This document shows, in pieces, positions 46,625 through 55,990 of a stretch of 64,000 nt of DNA. The DNA lies in contig NZ_JANFLU010000006.1 of assembly GCF_024385525.1 (NCBI RefSeq), forward strand, positions 62,001 through 126,000. Reading direction: 5' to 3'. Made by a program: the position numbers and the translations under genes. Positions within the stretch are counted from its first letter, which is position 1. Each line of letters begins with the position of its first letter. The DNA is from Arthrobacter sp. zg-Y238. GTDB lineage: Bacteria > Actinomycetota > Actinomycetes > Actinomycetales > Micrococcaceae. Below the pieces are notes generated by a model. It was not told the DNA's origin. It did no database searches and saw nothing but the letters and a program-made list of their open reading frames with translations.

Positions 46625-47788
46625 ATGCGTTTACTGCACACTTCAGACTGGCACCTGGGCCGTTCCTTCCACGGCGTGGGGATGCTCGACGCCCAGGCGG
46701 ACTTCATCGACGCCCTGGTGGACACTGTCCGGGAACAGCGGGTGGATGCCGTGCTGATTGCAGGGGACGTGTATGACCGCGCGCTTCCGGCGGTGGACAC
46801 CGTGCGCCTGCTGGATTCGGCACTGGAACGCATCACCGGGGCCGGCGCGGTGGTGGTGCTGTCCAGCGGCAACCATGATTCCGCCGCCCGGCTGGGATTT
46901 GGCAGCGCACTTTTCGAGCGGGCCGGCGTGCACCTGCGCACGCGGTATGAGGACATTGCCCGGCCCGTGATCCTGCCCGCCGAGGGCAGGCCGGTGGCCG
47001 TCTACGGCATCCCGTACCTCGAGCCCCGCCTCGCCGCCGGGGAGCTGGGGGTTGAGGTCCCGAACCACTTCTCCGTCACCGCGGCGGCCGTACAGCGGAT
47101 CCGCGAAGACATCCTTGCCCGTGAACGTGCGGGCGAACCCGTCGCTTCCGTGGTCATGGCCCATACGTTCGCCAGCGGCGGCATCAGCAGCGACAGCGAA
47201 CGAGACCTGGCTGTGGGCGGCCTTGGGGCCGTCCCCCTGGACCTCTTCGAAGAGTTCTCCTACACAGCCCTGGGACACCTGCACGGCCGCCAGCAGCTCA
47301 GCCCCACGGTCCGCTACAGCGGCTCACCGCTCCCGTATTCCTTCTCCGAGGCACGGCAGGCCAAGGGCGGATGGCTGTTGGAGTTCGACGGCGGCGGCGT
47401 CGCTTCCGTGGAGGCGGTCACCTGGCCGGCCCGGCGCCGGCTGGCGGTGCTGCGCGGCAAGCTCGAGGACCTGCTGGCGGACCCGGACCTTGCCGAGGCC
47501 GAGGAAGCCTACTGCCAGGTCACCCTGACGGACAGCCAGCGGCCGGCCAAGGCCATGGAACTGCTCCGCACGCGGTTCCCCGACACCCTGGTTCTGGCTT
47601 TTGACCCGGAGGGCGGCGCCCGGGGACCGGCCCAGACATACAGCCAGCGGCTGGCAAAGGCCACCGACGATCTCGACATCTGCTGCGGCTTCCTTGAGCA
47701 TGTCCGCTCGCGCAGTGCAGCGGATGAGGAAAAGGACCTCTTCATCGAAATCCTGAACAAGGTCCGCGAAGCAGAGGCCGCACAGTGA
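46625..47788 (+). CDS. sbcD: exonuclease subunit SbcD
   Basis: SbcD is the Mre11-like nuclease of the SbcCD complex, which opens hairpins and cleans DNA ends. The 387-residue product shows the calcineurin-type metal motifs TSDWHLGRSFHG, IAGDVYDR, SSGNHDS, VMAHTFASGG and GHLHGRQ. The stop overlaps the sbcC start (GTGA). Confidence 0.95.
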   Translation: MRLLHTSDWHLGRSFHGVGMLDAQADFIDALVDTVREQRVDAVLIAGDVYDRALPAVDTVRLLDSALERITGAGAVVVLSSGNHDSAARLGFGSALFERAGVHLRTRYEDIARPVILPAEGRPVAVYGIPYLEPRLAAGELGVEVPNHFSVTAAAVQRIREDILARERAGEPVASVVMAHTFASGGISSDSERDLAVGGLGAVPLDLFEEFSYTALGHLHGRQQLSPTVRYSGSPLPYSFSEARQAKGGWLLEFDGGGVASVEAVTWPARRRLAVLRGKLEDLLADPDLAEAEEAYCQVTLTDSQRPAKAMELLRTRFPDTLVLAFDPEGGARGPAQTYSQRLAKATDDLDICCGFLEHVRSRSAADEEKDLFIEILNKVREAEAAQ

Positions 47789-50700
47789 GAATCCACCGCT
47801 TGGAAATGCAGGCCTTCGGTCCGTTCGCAGACCGGCAGGTTATCGACTTCGATGAGCTGGGCACCCACGGGCTCTTCCTGTTGAACGGACCTACGGGGGC
47901 GGGGAAGACCAGCGTGCTGGACGCCATCTGCTTCGGCCTCTACGGCACCGTCCCCGGTGCCCGCCAGCAGGGACGCCGGCTGCGCAGCGACCACGCTGCC
48001 CAGGACACCCCACCCGAAGTGGTCTGCGAGTTCAGTTCCGGGGTCCGTCGTTTCGAAGTTGTCCGGAGCCCTCAGTGGGAACGTCCGGCCAAGCGCGCGG
48101 GCGGGAAGGGCACGGTCACCGAGCAGGCCAAGACGCTGCTGCGCGAGTTCGTTGACGGCGCCTGGGTCCAGAAGTCATCCCGCAACGACGAAGCCTCTGC
48201 GGAAATCACCGAGCTGCTCGGGATGAACCGGGACCAGTTCACCCGCGTGGTGATGCTGCCGCAGGGGGATTTTGCGGCCTTCCTGCGCGCCGATGCGGCC
48301 TCGCGCGAGCAGCTGCTGCAGCAGCTCTTCGGCACCTCCCGGTTTGAAGACATTGAACGTCGCCTCAAGGCCGAGCTTGTCGAAGCCACCGACCGCTTTG
48401 AGACGGCGCAGGAGCAGTCCGAGCATGTGCTGCGTCGTGCACGTGACGAAATCCGGCGCTACCGCGGCGAAACGGCAGACGGCAACGGGCCGGATGACGG
48501 CGTCGAGGCCGAGGGCGGGGAAACGGAGCTCGAACAGTTCCAGGCGGAGCTCGACTCCCGGACCGCCGCTGCCCGCAAGGAACTCGCGGAGCTGATGACG
48601 GCGCGGGAAAGCGCCGAGAAGCACCTGCAGGAATTCGAGCACCGCCGTGCCCGCGGCGTGGCCCTGCAGCAGCTGATCCGGGACGAAGCAGAACATGCCG
48701 CGTCCGAAGCGGAGATTGAGCCCCAGCGGGCCGCGCTTGCGACCCACGCTGCCGCTTCCCTGCTGGCAGGCAGCGTACGGGCTCAGGAAGCCGCCGCCGG
48801 GCGGGCGGAAAACCGCCGCTCCGAAGCCGCAGTGACCCTGCAGGCGCTGGCCGACCATGTGCTGGCCCCTGCTTACCCTGTGGCGTCCTACACCGTGTCG
48901 TCGGCCGCAGAGACACCGCTGCCGGACGGTTTGGAGGCCCGCGTGAGCGCGGATCTCGCAGCTGCGCGTGCTGCGAGAGAAGACGAAGAACGCACCGAAG
49001 CCCTGCTCGCCCGCGCCGGAGCGGAGACGGACGCTGCCGAAGCATTCCGGGTACAGGCCGTCGACGCCGACGCATCGCTGGACTCCCTACGGGCGGAAGA
49101 GGCGGAGCTGGCCGGCGAAGCCGCCGCGCTGGGACGGCTGGCGGAAGGCGAAGCGCGGGCCGAAGCAGCCTTGGCCGCCGCCGAAGAACTGGTCGCGACC
49201 ATCAGCAGTTATGCCGCGGCAAACGAGCGTGCAGCGGTGACGGAGAAGGCGGCTGCCGACGCACGCCAGGAGTATCAGGATCTGCGGCAGCGGTGGCAGG
49301 ATCTGCTGCAGTCACGCCTGGACCAGGCAGCTGCGGAACTGGCACAGGAACTTGCAGACGGCACGCCGTGCCCGGTGTGCGGGGGACTCGAGCACCCGCG
49401 TCCGGCAGAGCTGCCGGACGGGGAGGCTCCGGTCACCCGCGAAGCCGAACAGGCAGCCAAGGCACGCGCTGGCAAGGCCGAAGCGGCCTACGAAGAAGCC
49501 CGGCGTTTGGCCGGTACCGCTGCCGAGGAGGCTGCAGCCCTTCGTGCCCGCGGGGGTGCAGGGGATGCCGCCTTCGCACAGGACCAGCTCGATGCGGCCC
49601 GCGCAGAGTTGGAGGATGCCCGCGGGGCCGTCCGGGCGCTGGCCGAAGCAGACCGCCGGCTCACTGCAATCGCTGTTGAACTCGCGGCCGCCGAGGCTGC
49701 CCGGTCCGAGGCGCTCATTTCCGCGGCACAGGCGGATTCCCGTGCCGCGGCGGCCCGCGAACAGGCGGCGGAACTGTCGGAGCGCCTGCGGGAGGCGCTC
49801 CAGGGCTTCCCGAGCATCAGTGAACGGGTCCAGTCCCTGGCCTTGTTCGCGAAGCTCGCCGCCGCCGCGCGCGAGGCAGCAGGCGCGGTCGCCGCGGCCG
49901 AAGAGGAGCTGGACCGGGTGAGCGCTGAACTGGACGCTGCCCTGGCTGGAACGACCTTTGCCTCGGCGGCCGAGGTTACGGCTGCATTGCTCGACGCCGC
50001 CACCGCAGACGCCTATGCGCTGGCTGTTTCGGACTGGGAAGAGCAGGGCCGCAGGCTGCTGCTGCGGCGGGAATCCCAGGCAGCGGCCGGCCCGGACGAC
50101 GCCGCGGGGGAGCCGCTGGCCGTGCCGGACGAGGAAGACGTGGCGGAGGCGGCAGACGCGGCCGCGGCTGCACGGAAGGAACAGGAAGAGGCCGCCCTGC
50201 TCGTCCGCCTGCTGGAAGGCTCGGCGGTGCGGCTCGCGGAATACTCTGCCGAGCTGGAGGCGGCGCTTGAGCGCACCGCGCCCCTTCGCGCCCGGCGGGA
50301 CCTGCTGCAGTCGGTGGCAGACACTGCCCGGGGCGGTGGCGAAAACCAATACAAGATGACGTTAAGTACCTACGTCCTGGCAGCCCGGTTGGAGCAGGTG
50401 GCAGCGGCTGCCACGGAACGGCTGGCGGCTATGACCGGAGGCCGGTACGCGCTGGTACACAACGATTCCAAGTCCGGAAACCGCAAGGCCGGCCTGGGCC
50501 TGCACGTCACTGACGAGTGGACCGGACAGCACCGGGATACTTCCACCCTCTCCGGCGGCGAAAGCTTCATGGCCTCCCTGGCCCTGGCCCTGGGGCTGGC
50601 CGACGTGGTCCAGCAGGAAGCGGGAGGGGTGAACATTGAAACCCTGTTCGTGGATGAAGGGTTCGGCAGCCTCGACGAGCAGTCTCTGGAACAGGTCATG

Positions 50701-50850
50701 GACGCGCTGGAAGGACTGCGCGACGGCGGCCGTGTGGTCGGGCTCGTCAGCCATGTGGCGGAAATGAAACAACGGATCCCGGCGCAGCTCCAGATCCTCA
50801 AGGGCCGCAACGGTTCCTCGGTCCGTTACAGCGCCGGCGTTCCCGGTTAG
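47785..50850 (+). CDS. sbcC: exonuclease subunit SbcC
   Basis: SbcC is the Rad50-like SMC-type ATPase partner of SbcD. The 1021-residue product has Walker A NGPTGAGKTSVLDAI near residues 35-49, two long Ala/Glu-rich coiled coils, the zinc hook CPVCGG near residue 530, the signature LSGGESFMASLALALG near 921-936 and Walker B ETLFVDEGFGSLDE. The start GTG 47785 overlaps the sbcD stop. The coiled-coil arms are typical in length for Actinobacteria. Confidence 0.96.
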   Translation: MRIHRLEMQAFGPFADRQVIDFDELGTHGLFLLNGPTGAGKTSVLDAICFGLYGTVPGARQQGRRLRSDHAAQDTPPEVVCEFSSGVRRFEVVRSPQWERPAKRAGGKGTVTEQAKTLLREFVDGAWVQKSSRNDEASAEITELLGMNRDQFTRVVMLPQGDFAAFLRADAASREQLLQQLFGTSRFEDIERRLKAELVEATDRFETAQEQSEHVLRRARDEIRRYRGETADGNGPDDGVEAEGGETELEQFQAELDSRTAAARKELAELMTARESAEKHLQEFEHRRARGVALQQLIRDEAEHAASEAEIEPQRAALATHAAASLLAGSVRAQEAAAGRAENRRSEAAVTLQALADHVLAPAYPVASYTVSSAAETPLPDGLEARVSADLAAARAAREDEERTEALLARAGAETDAAEAFRVQAVDADASLDSLRAEEAELAGEAAALGRLAEGEARAEAALAAAEELVATISSYAAANERAAVTEKAAADARQEYQDLRQRWQDLLQSRLDQAAAELAQELADGTPCPVCGGLEHPRPAELPDGEAPVTREAEQAAKARAGKAEAAYEEARRLAGTAAEEAAALRARGGAGDAAFAQDQLDAARAELEDARGAVRALAEADRRLTAIAVELAAAEAARSEALISAAQADSRAAAAREQAAELSERLREALQGFPSISERVQSLALFAKLAAAAREAAGAVAAAEEELDRVSAELDAALAGTTFASAAEVTAALLDAATADAYALAVSDWEEQGRRLLLRRESQAAAGPDDAAGEPLAVPDEEDVAEAADAAAAARKEQEEAALLVRLLEGSAVRLAEYSAELEAALERTAPLRARRDLLQSVADTARGGGENQYKMTLSTYVLAARLEQVAAAATERLAAMTGGRYALVHNDSKSGNRKAGLGLHVTDEWTGQHRDTSTLSGGESFMASLALALGLADVVQQEAGGVNIETLFVDEGFGSLDEQSLEQVMDALEGLRDGGRVVGLVSHVAEMKQRIPAQLQILKGRNGSSVRYSAGVPG

Positions 50851-50948
50851 GTTCACCGGCCCGGCATGGGTAAAATCGACGGGTTACAAGGGTTGTGCGC
50901 ACCGGGAGGGGGGACGGTGCGCGGTTCGACGTATCTGGATACCGCACC

Positions 50949-52283
50949 ATGACCCAAGACACCTCCACCCCCACTCAGGCACCAAGCCCTGACTCCACGC
51001 CTGCCGACCCGGGGAAGACTCCGTCCGCCGGCGGCCGCTACCAGGCCATCTTCGCCCTGGCCGGCAAGTCATTCTTCCCCATCGCCTTCCTCGCACGGCT
51101 TCCCCTGGCCATGCTCACCGTCGGTGCACTTACCCTCATTACCGAGGTTTCCGACTCGTACGCGCTCGGCGGCCTCGCCGCAGGCGGCGTCGGTGTCGGC
51201 TCCGCGGTGGGTGCCCCGCTGCTGGGGTACCTCGCGGACCGGATCGGACAGCGCCCCGTCCTCCTGGGCACCGCCGTCCTGAACCCCGTGGCCATCGGCT
51301 TGTTCCTCCTATCCGCCGCGCTTCTGGATCCGGCCGACGCGCCGTTCTGGATGCTGGCAGCCGCATTGTTTATGGGTGCTTCCTGCCCCCAGGTGGGGCC
51401 CATGGCACGCGTCCGCTGGATGGCAATGACCGCCCGCCGTCCGCAGGGCCGCGAGATGGACACCGCCCTCGCCTACGAAGGAACCGCGGACGAACTGACC
51501 TTCGTGCTCGGGCCGGCCCTCGTGGGCCTGCTCGCCGCCGCCGTCGCCCCCTGGCTGCCGCTTGTGCTGGCGGCAGTGCTGACGGTCACCATGGTGACCG
51601 CCTTTGCCGTACACCACACCGTGGAACACGTTGTCCCCACCTCGCGCCGCCCGAAGATCGCCCGCAAGGGAGCAGCGCAGGGCATGCCGGATCCGGAAGC
51701 GCCGGCCCCGCGGGAACGTCCGCAGTGGCTGCTGATCATGGTTCCGGTACTCGGCATGGTCGCCATGGGGTCGTTCTTCGGTTCCACCCAGACCAGCCTC
51801 ACGGCGTTCGCCGGCAGCTTCGGCATGGCCACTTCCGCAGGCCTGATCTACGCGGCCATGGCTTTGAGTTCCGCCGTTGCTGCCCTGTCCGTGGCCTTCT
51901 GGCCTGAGCGGTTCGGCACTGCAGGCCGCTGGGTCCTGTGCGCCGCGGCGATGCTGGCGTTCACCCTGCTCCTGTTCCTGCCCTCGAGCATCGGCACCAT
52001 GGTTGTTGTGCTGCTGATTCTGGGTCTCCCCGTGGGGCCGACCATGGTCAGCATCTTCGGCATCGGCGCCATCGTGGCCCCGCGCGAGCTGATGGGTACC
52101 GTAATGACCCTGCTGGCCAGCGGCGTCGTCACCGGCCAGGCGCTGGGTTCCTCCGTGGCTGGCGGACTGGCGGATTCCTTCGGCCACAGCCACGCCTTCA
52201 TCGTTCCGACTGCTTCAGCGGCAGCCCTGCTGCTGCTGAGCCTGGTCGCTGTCCGCGCAGCCCGCAAACGTTCTGCGGCCTGA
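50949..52283 (+). CDS. MFS transporter
   Basis: A 444-residue protein with twelve predicted membrane helices. The loop between helices 2 and 3 reads GYLADRIGQRPVLL, the MFS signature. The N-terminal 40 residues are hydrophilic and Thr/Pro-rich. I choose ATG 50949; an in-frame GTG at 50895 lies in the leader. The substrate is unknown; the family branch resembles efflux permeases. Confidence 0.87.
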   Translation: MTQDTSTPTQAPSPDSTPADPGKTPSAGGRYQAIFALAGKSFFPIAFLARLPLAMLTVGALTLITEVSDSYALGGLAAGGVGVGSAVGAPLLGYLADRIGQRPVLLGTAVLNPVAIGLFLLSAALLDPADAPFWMLAAALFMGASCPQVGPMARVRWMAMTARRPQGREMDTALAYEGTADELTFVLGPALVGLLAAAVAPWLPLVLAAVLTVTMVTAFAVHHTVEHVVPTSRRPKIARKGAAQGMPDPEAPAPRERPQWLLIMVPVLGMVAMGSFFGSTQTSLTAFAGSFGMATSAGLIYAAMALSSAVAALSVAFWPERFGTAGRWVLCAAAMLAFTLLLFLPSSIGTMVVVLLILGLPVGPTMVSIFGIGAIVAPRELMGTVMTLLASGVVTGQALGSSVAGGLADSFGHSHAFIVPTASAAALLLLSLVAVRAARKRSAA

Positions 52284-52330
52284 ACAGGGCGGCTGCCGAA
52301 CCCATCGGCAGGTGTTGGCCGGGCCACAGT

Positions 52331-52356
52331 TGGCCTAGTATCGAATAAGTAGGCCA
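52331..52356 (+). promoter_or_regulatory. inverted repeat before the small acidic gene
   Basis: TGGCCTA (52331-52337) and TAGGCCA (52350-52356) form a perfect 7-bp inverted repeat with a 12-bp AT-rich centre that contains a TAGTAT -10-like hexamer at 52336-52341. It lies 25 bp before the ATG and may be an operator or part of the leader. Confidence 0.45.
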
Positions 52357-52381
52357 GCGAGCACCACAAAGGAGAAACACC

Positions 52382-52552
52382 ATGGGAAATACCGAAAAGG
52401 AAGCCGGCCAGGGGGATCAGTCGAAGACGGGTTCGCAGGGCGGCCCCGAAGGCACCATCCCCCAGAGCGAGGACGGGATCGCTGCGGCGAGCACCGAAGA
52501 AGCCTCGAACTTTGAGCCCGAAGAGGATGAAGCGGCCGACGACGGCAAGTAG
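52382..52552 (+). CDS. small acidic protein of unknown function
   Basis: A 56-residue protein, MGNTEKEAGQGDQSKTG onward, starting at ATG 52382 behind AAAGGAGA. It is hydrophilic, rich in Glu, Asp, Gly and Ser, with no hydrophobic core, so it is probably intrinsically disordered. A good ribosome site, an inverted repeat upstream and a strong terminator directly downstream support a real, separately expressed gene. No family is recognised. Confidence 0.7.
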   Translation: MGNTEKEAGQGDQSKTGSQGGPEGTIPQSEDGIAAASTEEASNFEPEEDEAADDGK

Positions 52553-52566
52553 CCTTTCCTGACTTC

Positions 52567-52604
52567 AAAAAAACGGATCGGTCCCGCGGGACCGATCCGT
52601 TTTT
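52567..52604. terminator. bidirectional intrinsic terminator
   Basis: A perfect palindrome with arms AAAAACGGATCGGTCCCG and its complement is flanked by A and T runs, so it works on both strands. It separates the small acidic gene from the convergent kinase gene. Confidence 0.95.
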
Positions 52605-52627
52605 GTGTCTCTCCAGGCTAGCCCGGC

Positions 52628-53593
52628 CTAGCCCAGACTGGGGGCATGCTGCGGCGGGGCCGGAATATAGATGTTGCCCGTGGTAGCGCCGCCCGTTGCG
52701 GATTCTCCGGTGTCCGGATCGCCGAAGGCGGAGCTGCCCGGCGACGGGACAGGTCCGTCCAGCACCATGGCTTCGGAAGCCAGGGAACGAAGCGCCACTG
52801 CCACTTCGTGTGCCTCGGGGCGTGCGTCCACGAGGCGGGATGTCATGGCCCGAAGGATGCCGGTCCAATCCGGTCCCACCCACTCGGGAATCTCGGGGTC
52901 ACGGAGCAGGCGTGCCACGGCTGCTTCCACAATCGGGCCGGGGAATGCCTTTTCCCCGGTAAGGCATTCCAGGAGCACCAGGCCCAGTGAGTAGACGTCG
53001 GTCCGCGGATCCACGGCAGCCCCCTGTGCCTGTTCCGGGCTCAGGTAGTTCGCGGTTCCGATGGTCGCACCGTTGGCGGTGGCTACGGTGGCCTCGACCA
53101 TCCTGGCGATCCCGAAGTCGGTGAGCCGCGGGTACAGGCGGGTGTCCATGTCTTCCTGCGGGAAAAGCAGGATGTTCGCAGGCTTTACGTCGCGGTGGAT
53201 CACGCCGTTGCTGTGCACGTAGTTCAGCGCGTCGGCCAGATCGGCGCCCAGCGCCGCCGTTGCCGAGGAGGAGAGGGGGCCTTCCTTGAGCGTGCCGCGC
53301 AGGTCCGGTCCGTCCACCAGCTCCATCACGAGGAAGCTGGAGCTGCGGCCCTCGTCATCAACGTTGACGCCGGCGTCCAGCAGGGTGACCAATCCCGGAT
53401 GGTTCAGGGTTGCCAGCAGCTGCATTTCGATCTGCTGGCGGCGGGTTTCGTCATCCTCTCGGAACCCGGCGTTGAAAAGCTTGACGGCTACTTCCCGCCC
53501 AAGGTTCTCGTCGACTGCACGGTAGACGGCAGCAGCACCACCGGACCCTATGAGTTCGGTGGTGCGGTACCGGTGCCCCAGGAGTACATCCAC
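52628..53593 (-). CDS. soluble PknB-like Ser/Thr protein kinase
   Basis: A 321-residue kinase starting at GTG 53593 behind GGGAGGACACCC. The glycine loop is IGSGGAAAVYRA, the ATP-binding Lys is in EVAVKLF, the catalytic loop is HRDVKPANIL, the metal motif DFGIA and the activation segment end GTANYLSPEQ. After the domain there is a Gly/Thr/Pro-rich tail and no membrane helix or PASTA repeats, so it is cytoplasmic, unlike PknB. An upstream in-frame ATG at 53644 lacks a ribosome site. The target is unknown. Confidence 0.9.
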   Translation of the reverse strand: MDVLLGHRYRTTELIGSGGAAAVYRAVDENLGREVAVKLFNAGFREDDETRRQQIEMQLLATLNHPGLVTLLDAGVNVDDEGRSSSFLVMELVDGPDLRGTLKEGPLSSSATAALGADLADALNYVHSNGVIHRDVKPANILLFPQEDMDTRLYPRLTDFGIARMVEATVATANGATIGTANYLSPEQAQGAAVDPRTDVYSLGLVLLECLTGEKAFPGPIVEAAVARLLRDPEIPEWVGPDWTGILRAMTSRLVDARPEAHEVAVALRSLASEAMVLDGPVPSPGSSAFGDPDTGESATGGATTGNIYIPAPPQHAPSLG

Positions 53594-53640
53594 GGGTGTC
53601 CTCCCTTGAGGGTCAAAGATGAAGCAGGGAATCTCGCGGA

Positions 53641-53666
53641 ACATTAATCAGTAGGCTGATCAATGT
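53641..53666 (-). promoter_or_regulatory. inverted repeat upstream of the kinase gene
   Basis: ACATTAATCAG (53641-53651) and CTGATCAATGT (53656-53666) pair at 10 of 11 positions around TAGG. It lies about 48 bp before the kinase start and overlaps likely promoter sequence. A second short hairpin GGCTAG-CCCC-CTAGCC follows at 53669-53684. Confidence 0.45.
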
Positions 53667-53745
53667 CCGGCTAGCCCCCTAGCCTTTTCATCTTAGCGTG
53701 CACCCGGAAATGCTGGCGGAATAACCCGCCGCCGTAACCAAGCTG

Positions 53746-54558
53746 TTATTCGCCGGCCAGGAACTCCACTGCAGCGTTTTTGAACGCCCGGGAGGTTATG
53801 GCGTTCGTGTGGGTGCGGGCGGGAAGGGATACCAGCTCGGCCTGTCCGCTCAGGGCTGCCAGCTTGGGCGCTGTCGCCGCGAGGTCGTCGCGTTCCCCGG
53901 CAACCAGGAGCAGCGGCATGGAAGGAACCGCCGCTGCGGGGGAGAAGGGTTCCTCCTTGATGGCTTCGATCATCCGGAACAGGGCGGCCAGGTTATTCTG
54001 CGGAACCAGCTGGGCCATGCGCAGCAGTTCGGCGGTGCGGGGATCCGCCACCGGTGCCCCGCCCGCGGCTGCTTCACGGGCGGCATCGAGGTCGAAGTCC
54101 GCCAGCGGGTCTCCGCTTCCCGGCCCTCCGAGCACCATGCGGTGCACGAGTTCGGGCTGGGTCGCACCGAATTCCCAGGCGAGGCGGGAACCGAGGGAGT
54201 AGCCCACCACGTCCAGGCCGCTGGCCGGGTCGCCGTCGGCCAGCGGAGCAACACCCGCGTCCTGAAGTACCTGCAGCAGGTCCGCGCGGATGCGGCTGGG
54301 GCGGTAGGAATCGAGGTCCTCCGGTGCTGCACTGCCGCCGTGGCCGGGCAGGTCCACGGTAATGATCCGGCGTCCCGCAGCGGTCAGTGCCGTGATCCAC
54401 CCAGAGTCGTGCCAGTTCAACTGCGCACTGGAGGCGAAGCCGTGCAACAGGAGGACGGGACGCAGCGCCGTCGTGCCCGCAGCACCGCCGGCAGGGTCGA
54501 TAATCTCCACCGAAAGGCGGGGATCGGTGCCTTCCACCAGGGAGCCGTAGTCGGCCAC
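53746..54558 (-). CDS. alpha/beta hydrolase of the 2-oxoacid dehydrogenase operon (AcoC C-terminal-like)
   Basis: A 270-residue hydrolase starting at GTG 54558, three bases after the lipoyl gene stop. The oxyanion loop is LLLHGFASS, the nucleophile Ser121 is in GYSLGSRLA, the acid is Asp224 or Asp225 in GERDDLA and the base His250 is in ARTHTN. In acetoin dehydrogenase E2 (AcoC), a lipoyl domain is fused to such a hydrolase; here the two parts are adjacent separate genes. It may release or transfer the acyl group carried by the lipoyl protein, but the activity is unknown. Confidence 0.85.
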   Translation of the reverse strand: MADYGSLVEGTDPRLSVEIIDPAGGAAGTTALRPVLLLHGFASSAQLNWHDSGWITALTAAGRRIITVDLPGHGGSAAPEDLDSYRPSRIRADLLQVLQDAGVAPLADGDPASGLDVVGYSLGSRLAWEFGATQPELVHRMVLGGPGSGDPLADFDLDAAREAAAGGAPVADPRTAELLRMAQLVPQNNLAALFRMIEAIKEEPFSPAAAVPSMPLLLVAGERDDLAATAPKLAALSGQAELVSLPARTHTNAITSRAFKNAAVEFLAGE

Positions 54559-54561
54559 TGC

Positions 54562-54891
54562 CTAGTCCTCGTCCAGTGCGGCGGTCAGCCGGACCCGGCG
54601 GCGTGCCGGAGCTTCCTGCGGCACGGTGCCTACGATGCCGGCGGTGTTGTCCGGAACCTCGAAGACGATAAGCGGTTCGCCCACGTTGATCGTTTCCCCG
54701 GGCTCGCCGTAGGTGCGTGCAACGCGGCCGGCCTGCGGGGAGGGCAGCTCCACCGCGGATTTGGTGGTTTCCACCTCGACCAGCGGCTGGTTGCGTTCCA
54801 CCTGATCACCCACGGACACCAGCCATTCCAGCACGGTGGCCTCGATCAGGCCTTCGCCGAGGTCGGGAAGGGGGAAGGGGATTTCAGCCAC
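54562..54891 (-). CDS. stand-alone lipoyl-domain protein (truncated E2-like)
   Basis: A 109-residue protein starting at GTG 54891, overlapping the E1-beta stop by 8 bp and preceded by GGAG. It is a single lipoyl domain: FPLPDLGEGLIEATVLEWLV, then the lipoylation site EVETTKSAVE with Lys44, and GEPLIVFEV. About 30 residues follow the domain. There is no peripheral-subunit-binding domain and no acyltransferase domain with HxxxD, so it cannot act alone as a complete E2. It would carry the acyl group made by the E1 encoded just upstream. Confidence 0.9.
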   Translation of the reverse strand: MAEIPFPLPDLGEGLIEATVLEWLVSVGDQVERNQPLVEVETTKSAVELPSPQAGRVARTYGEPGETINVGEPLIVFEVPDNTAGIVGTVPQEAPARRRVRLTAALDED

Positions 54892-55990
54892 GCCGGTACT
54901 CCAATACTCGCTGGATCCCGAACAGGATGCGGTCGATGTTCGGGATGTATTCGTCTTCAAGATCGCCTGAGGGATACGGTACGTCGAATCCCGTGACCCG
55001 CCCAACCGGAGCGCGCAGGGTATCGAAGCAGCGTTCCGTGATCAGGGCGGCCACTTCGGCGCCGAGACCGGAGGTCAGCGGCGCTTCGTGGACGACGACG
55101 GCGCGCCGGGTCCGGGCGACGGAGGCGGCCAGCCCCTCGGCGTCGATCGGCTTGAGCCACCGCAGGTCCAGGACCTCCACCTCGATGCCGTCCTCGGCAG
55201 CCAGCTCGGCTACGGAGAGGCAGCGGGCCACCATGGCACCCCATGCCACCAGCGTGACGTGCTTGCCCGGACGGACCACCTTGGCACCCTCCACGGGGCC
55301 GGCGTCGTCCAGGAACACGTCGCCCTTCTGCCAGTAGCGGGACTTCGGTTCCATGAAGATCACCGGGTCCGGAACGGCTACGGCATGCTTCAGCAGATGG
55401 TAGGCCTCGTGCGGGCTGGACGGGGAAACCACTTTCAACCCCGGAACGTGGGCGAAGAGCGCCTCCAGCGACTCGCCGTGGTGCTCGGGGGCGCGGATGC
55501 CGCCGAAGCTGGGTACCCGCAGGGTCACCGGCATCGGCATGGTGCCCCGGCTGCGGTAGTTCATCCGGGCCAGCTGGGTGACTATCTGGTTCACCGCCGG
55601 ATACGCGAAACCGTCGAACTGCACCTCCGGGATCGGATGGAAACCGGCCATGGCCAGCCCCACGGACATGCCGAGAATGCCCGACTCCGCCAGCGGGGTA
55701 TCGAAAACGCGGTCGGCGCCGAAGCGCTGCTGCAGGCCGTCGGTGATGCGGAAGACACCGCCGAGCCGTCCCACATCTTCGCCCAGGACAACGGCCCGAG
55801 GATCCTCGGCCAGTGTTTCGGCCAGGGCACGGTTGAGGGCCGCCTGCATCGAGAGGTTTTCCACCCGGCCGTCGCAGTCCTCCGGGGACGGGGCCAGGGG
55901 GGACTGCTCCTGCGCGGCGGTCTGCTCCGTGTTCCGGGCAGCGGCTTCCAGGTCGGAGGACGCCACGGCGTCGCTTAGCTGCTCAGACAT
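54884..55990 (-). CDS. 2-oxoacid dehydrogenase E1 beta subunit
   Basis: A 368-residue transketolase-type beta subunit starting at ATG 55990 behind GGGAGGA and overlapping the E1-alpha stop by 8 bp. Motifs include MQAALNRALAETLAEDPRAV, VLGEDVGRLGGVFRIT, FDTPLAESGILGMSVG and RVPSFGGIRAPEHHGESLEA. About 47 hydrophilic residues precede the fold. It resembles branched-chain 2-oxoacid, pyruvate and acetoin dehydrogenase E1-beta subunits; the substrate cannot be fixed from sequence alone. Confidence 0.93.
   Translation of the reverse strand: MSEQLSDAVASSDLEAAARNTEQTAAQEQSPLAPSPEDCDGRVENLSMQAALNRALAETLAEDPRAVVLGEDVGRLGGVFRITDGLQQRFGADRVFDTPLAESGILGMSVGLAMAGFHPIPEVQFDGFAYPAVNQIVTQLARMNYRSRGTMPMPVTLRVPSFGGIRAPEHHGESLEALFAHVPGLKVVSPSSPHEAYHLLKHAVAVPDPVIFMEPKSRYWQKGDVFLDDAGPVEGAKVVRPGKHVTLVAWGAMVARCLSVAELAAEDGIEVEVLDLRWLKPIDAEGLAASVARTRRAVVVHEAPLTSGLGAEVAALITERCFDTLRAPVGRVTGFDVPYPSGDLEDEYIPNIDRILFGIQRVLEYRRG

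Noticed and set aside
54559-54561. Remnant of an E2 acyltransferase domain between the lipoyl and hydrolase genes
   Set aside because: Only three bases lie between the genes and no HxxxD-type segment is found nearby.
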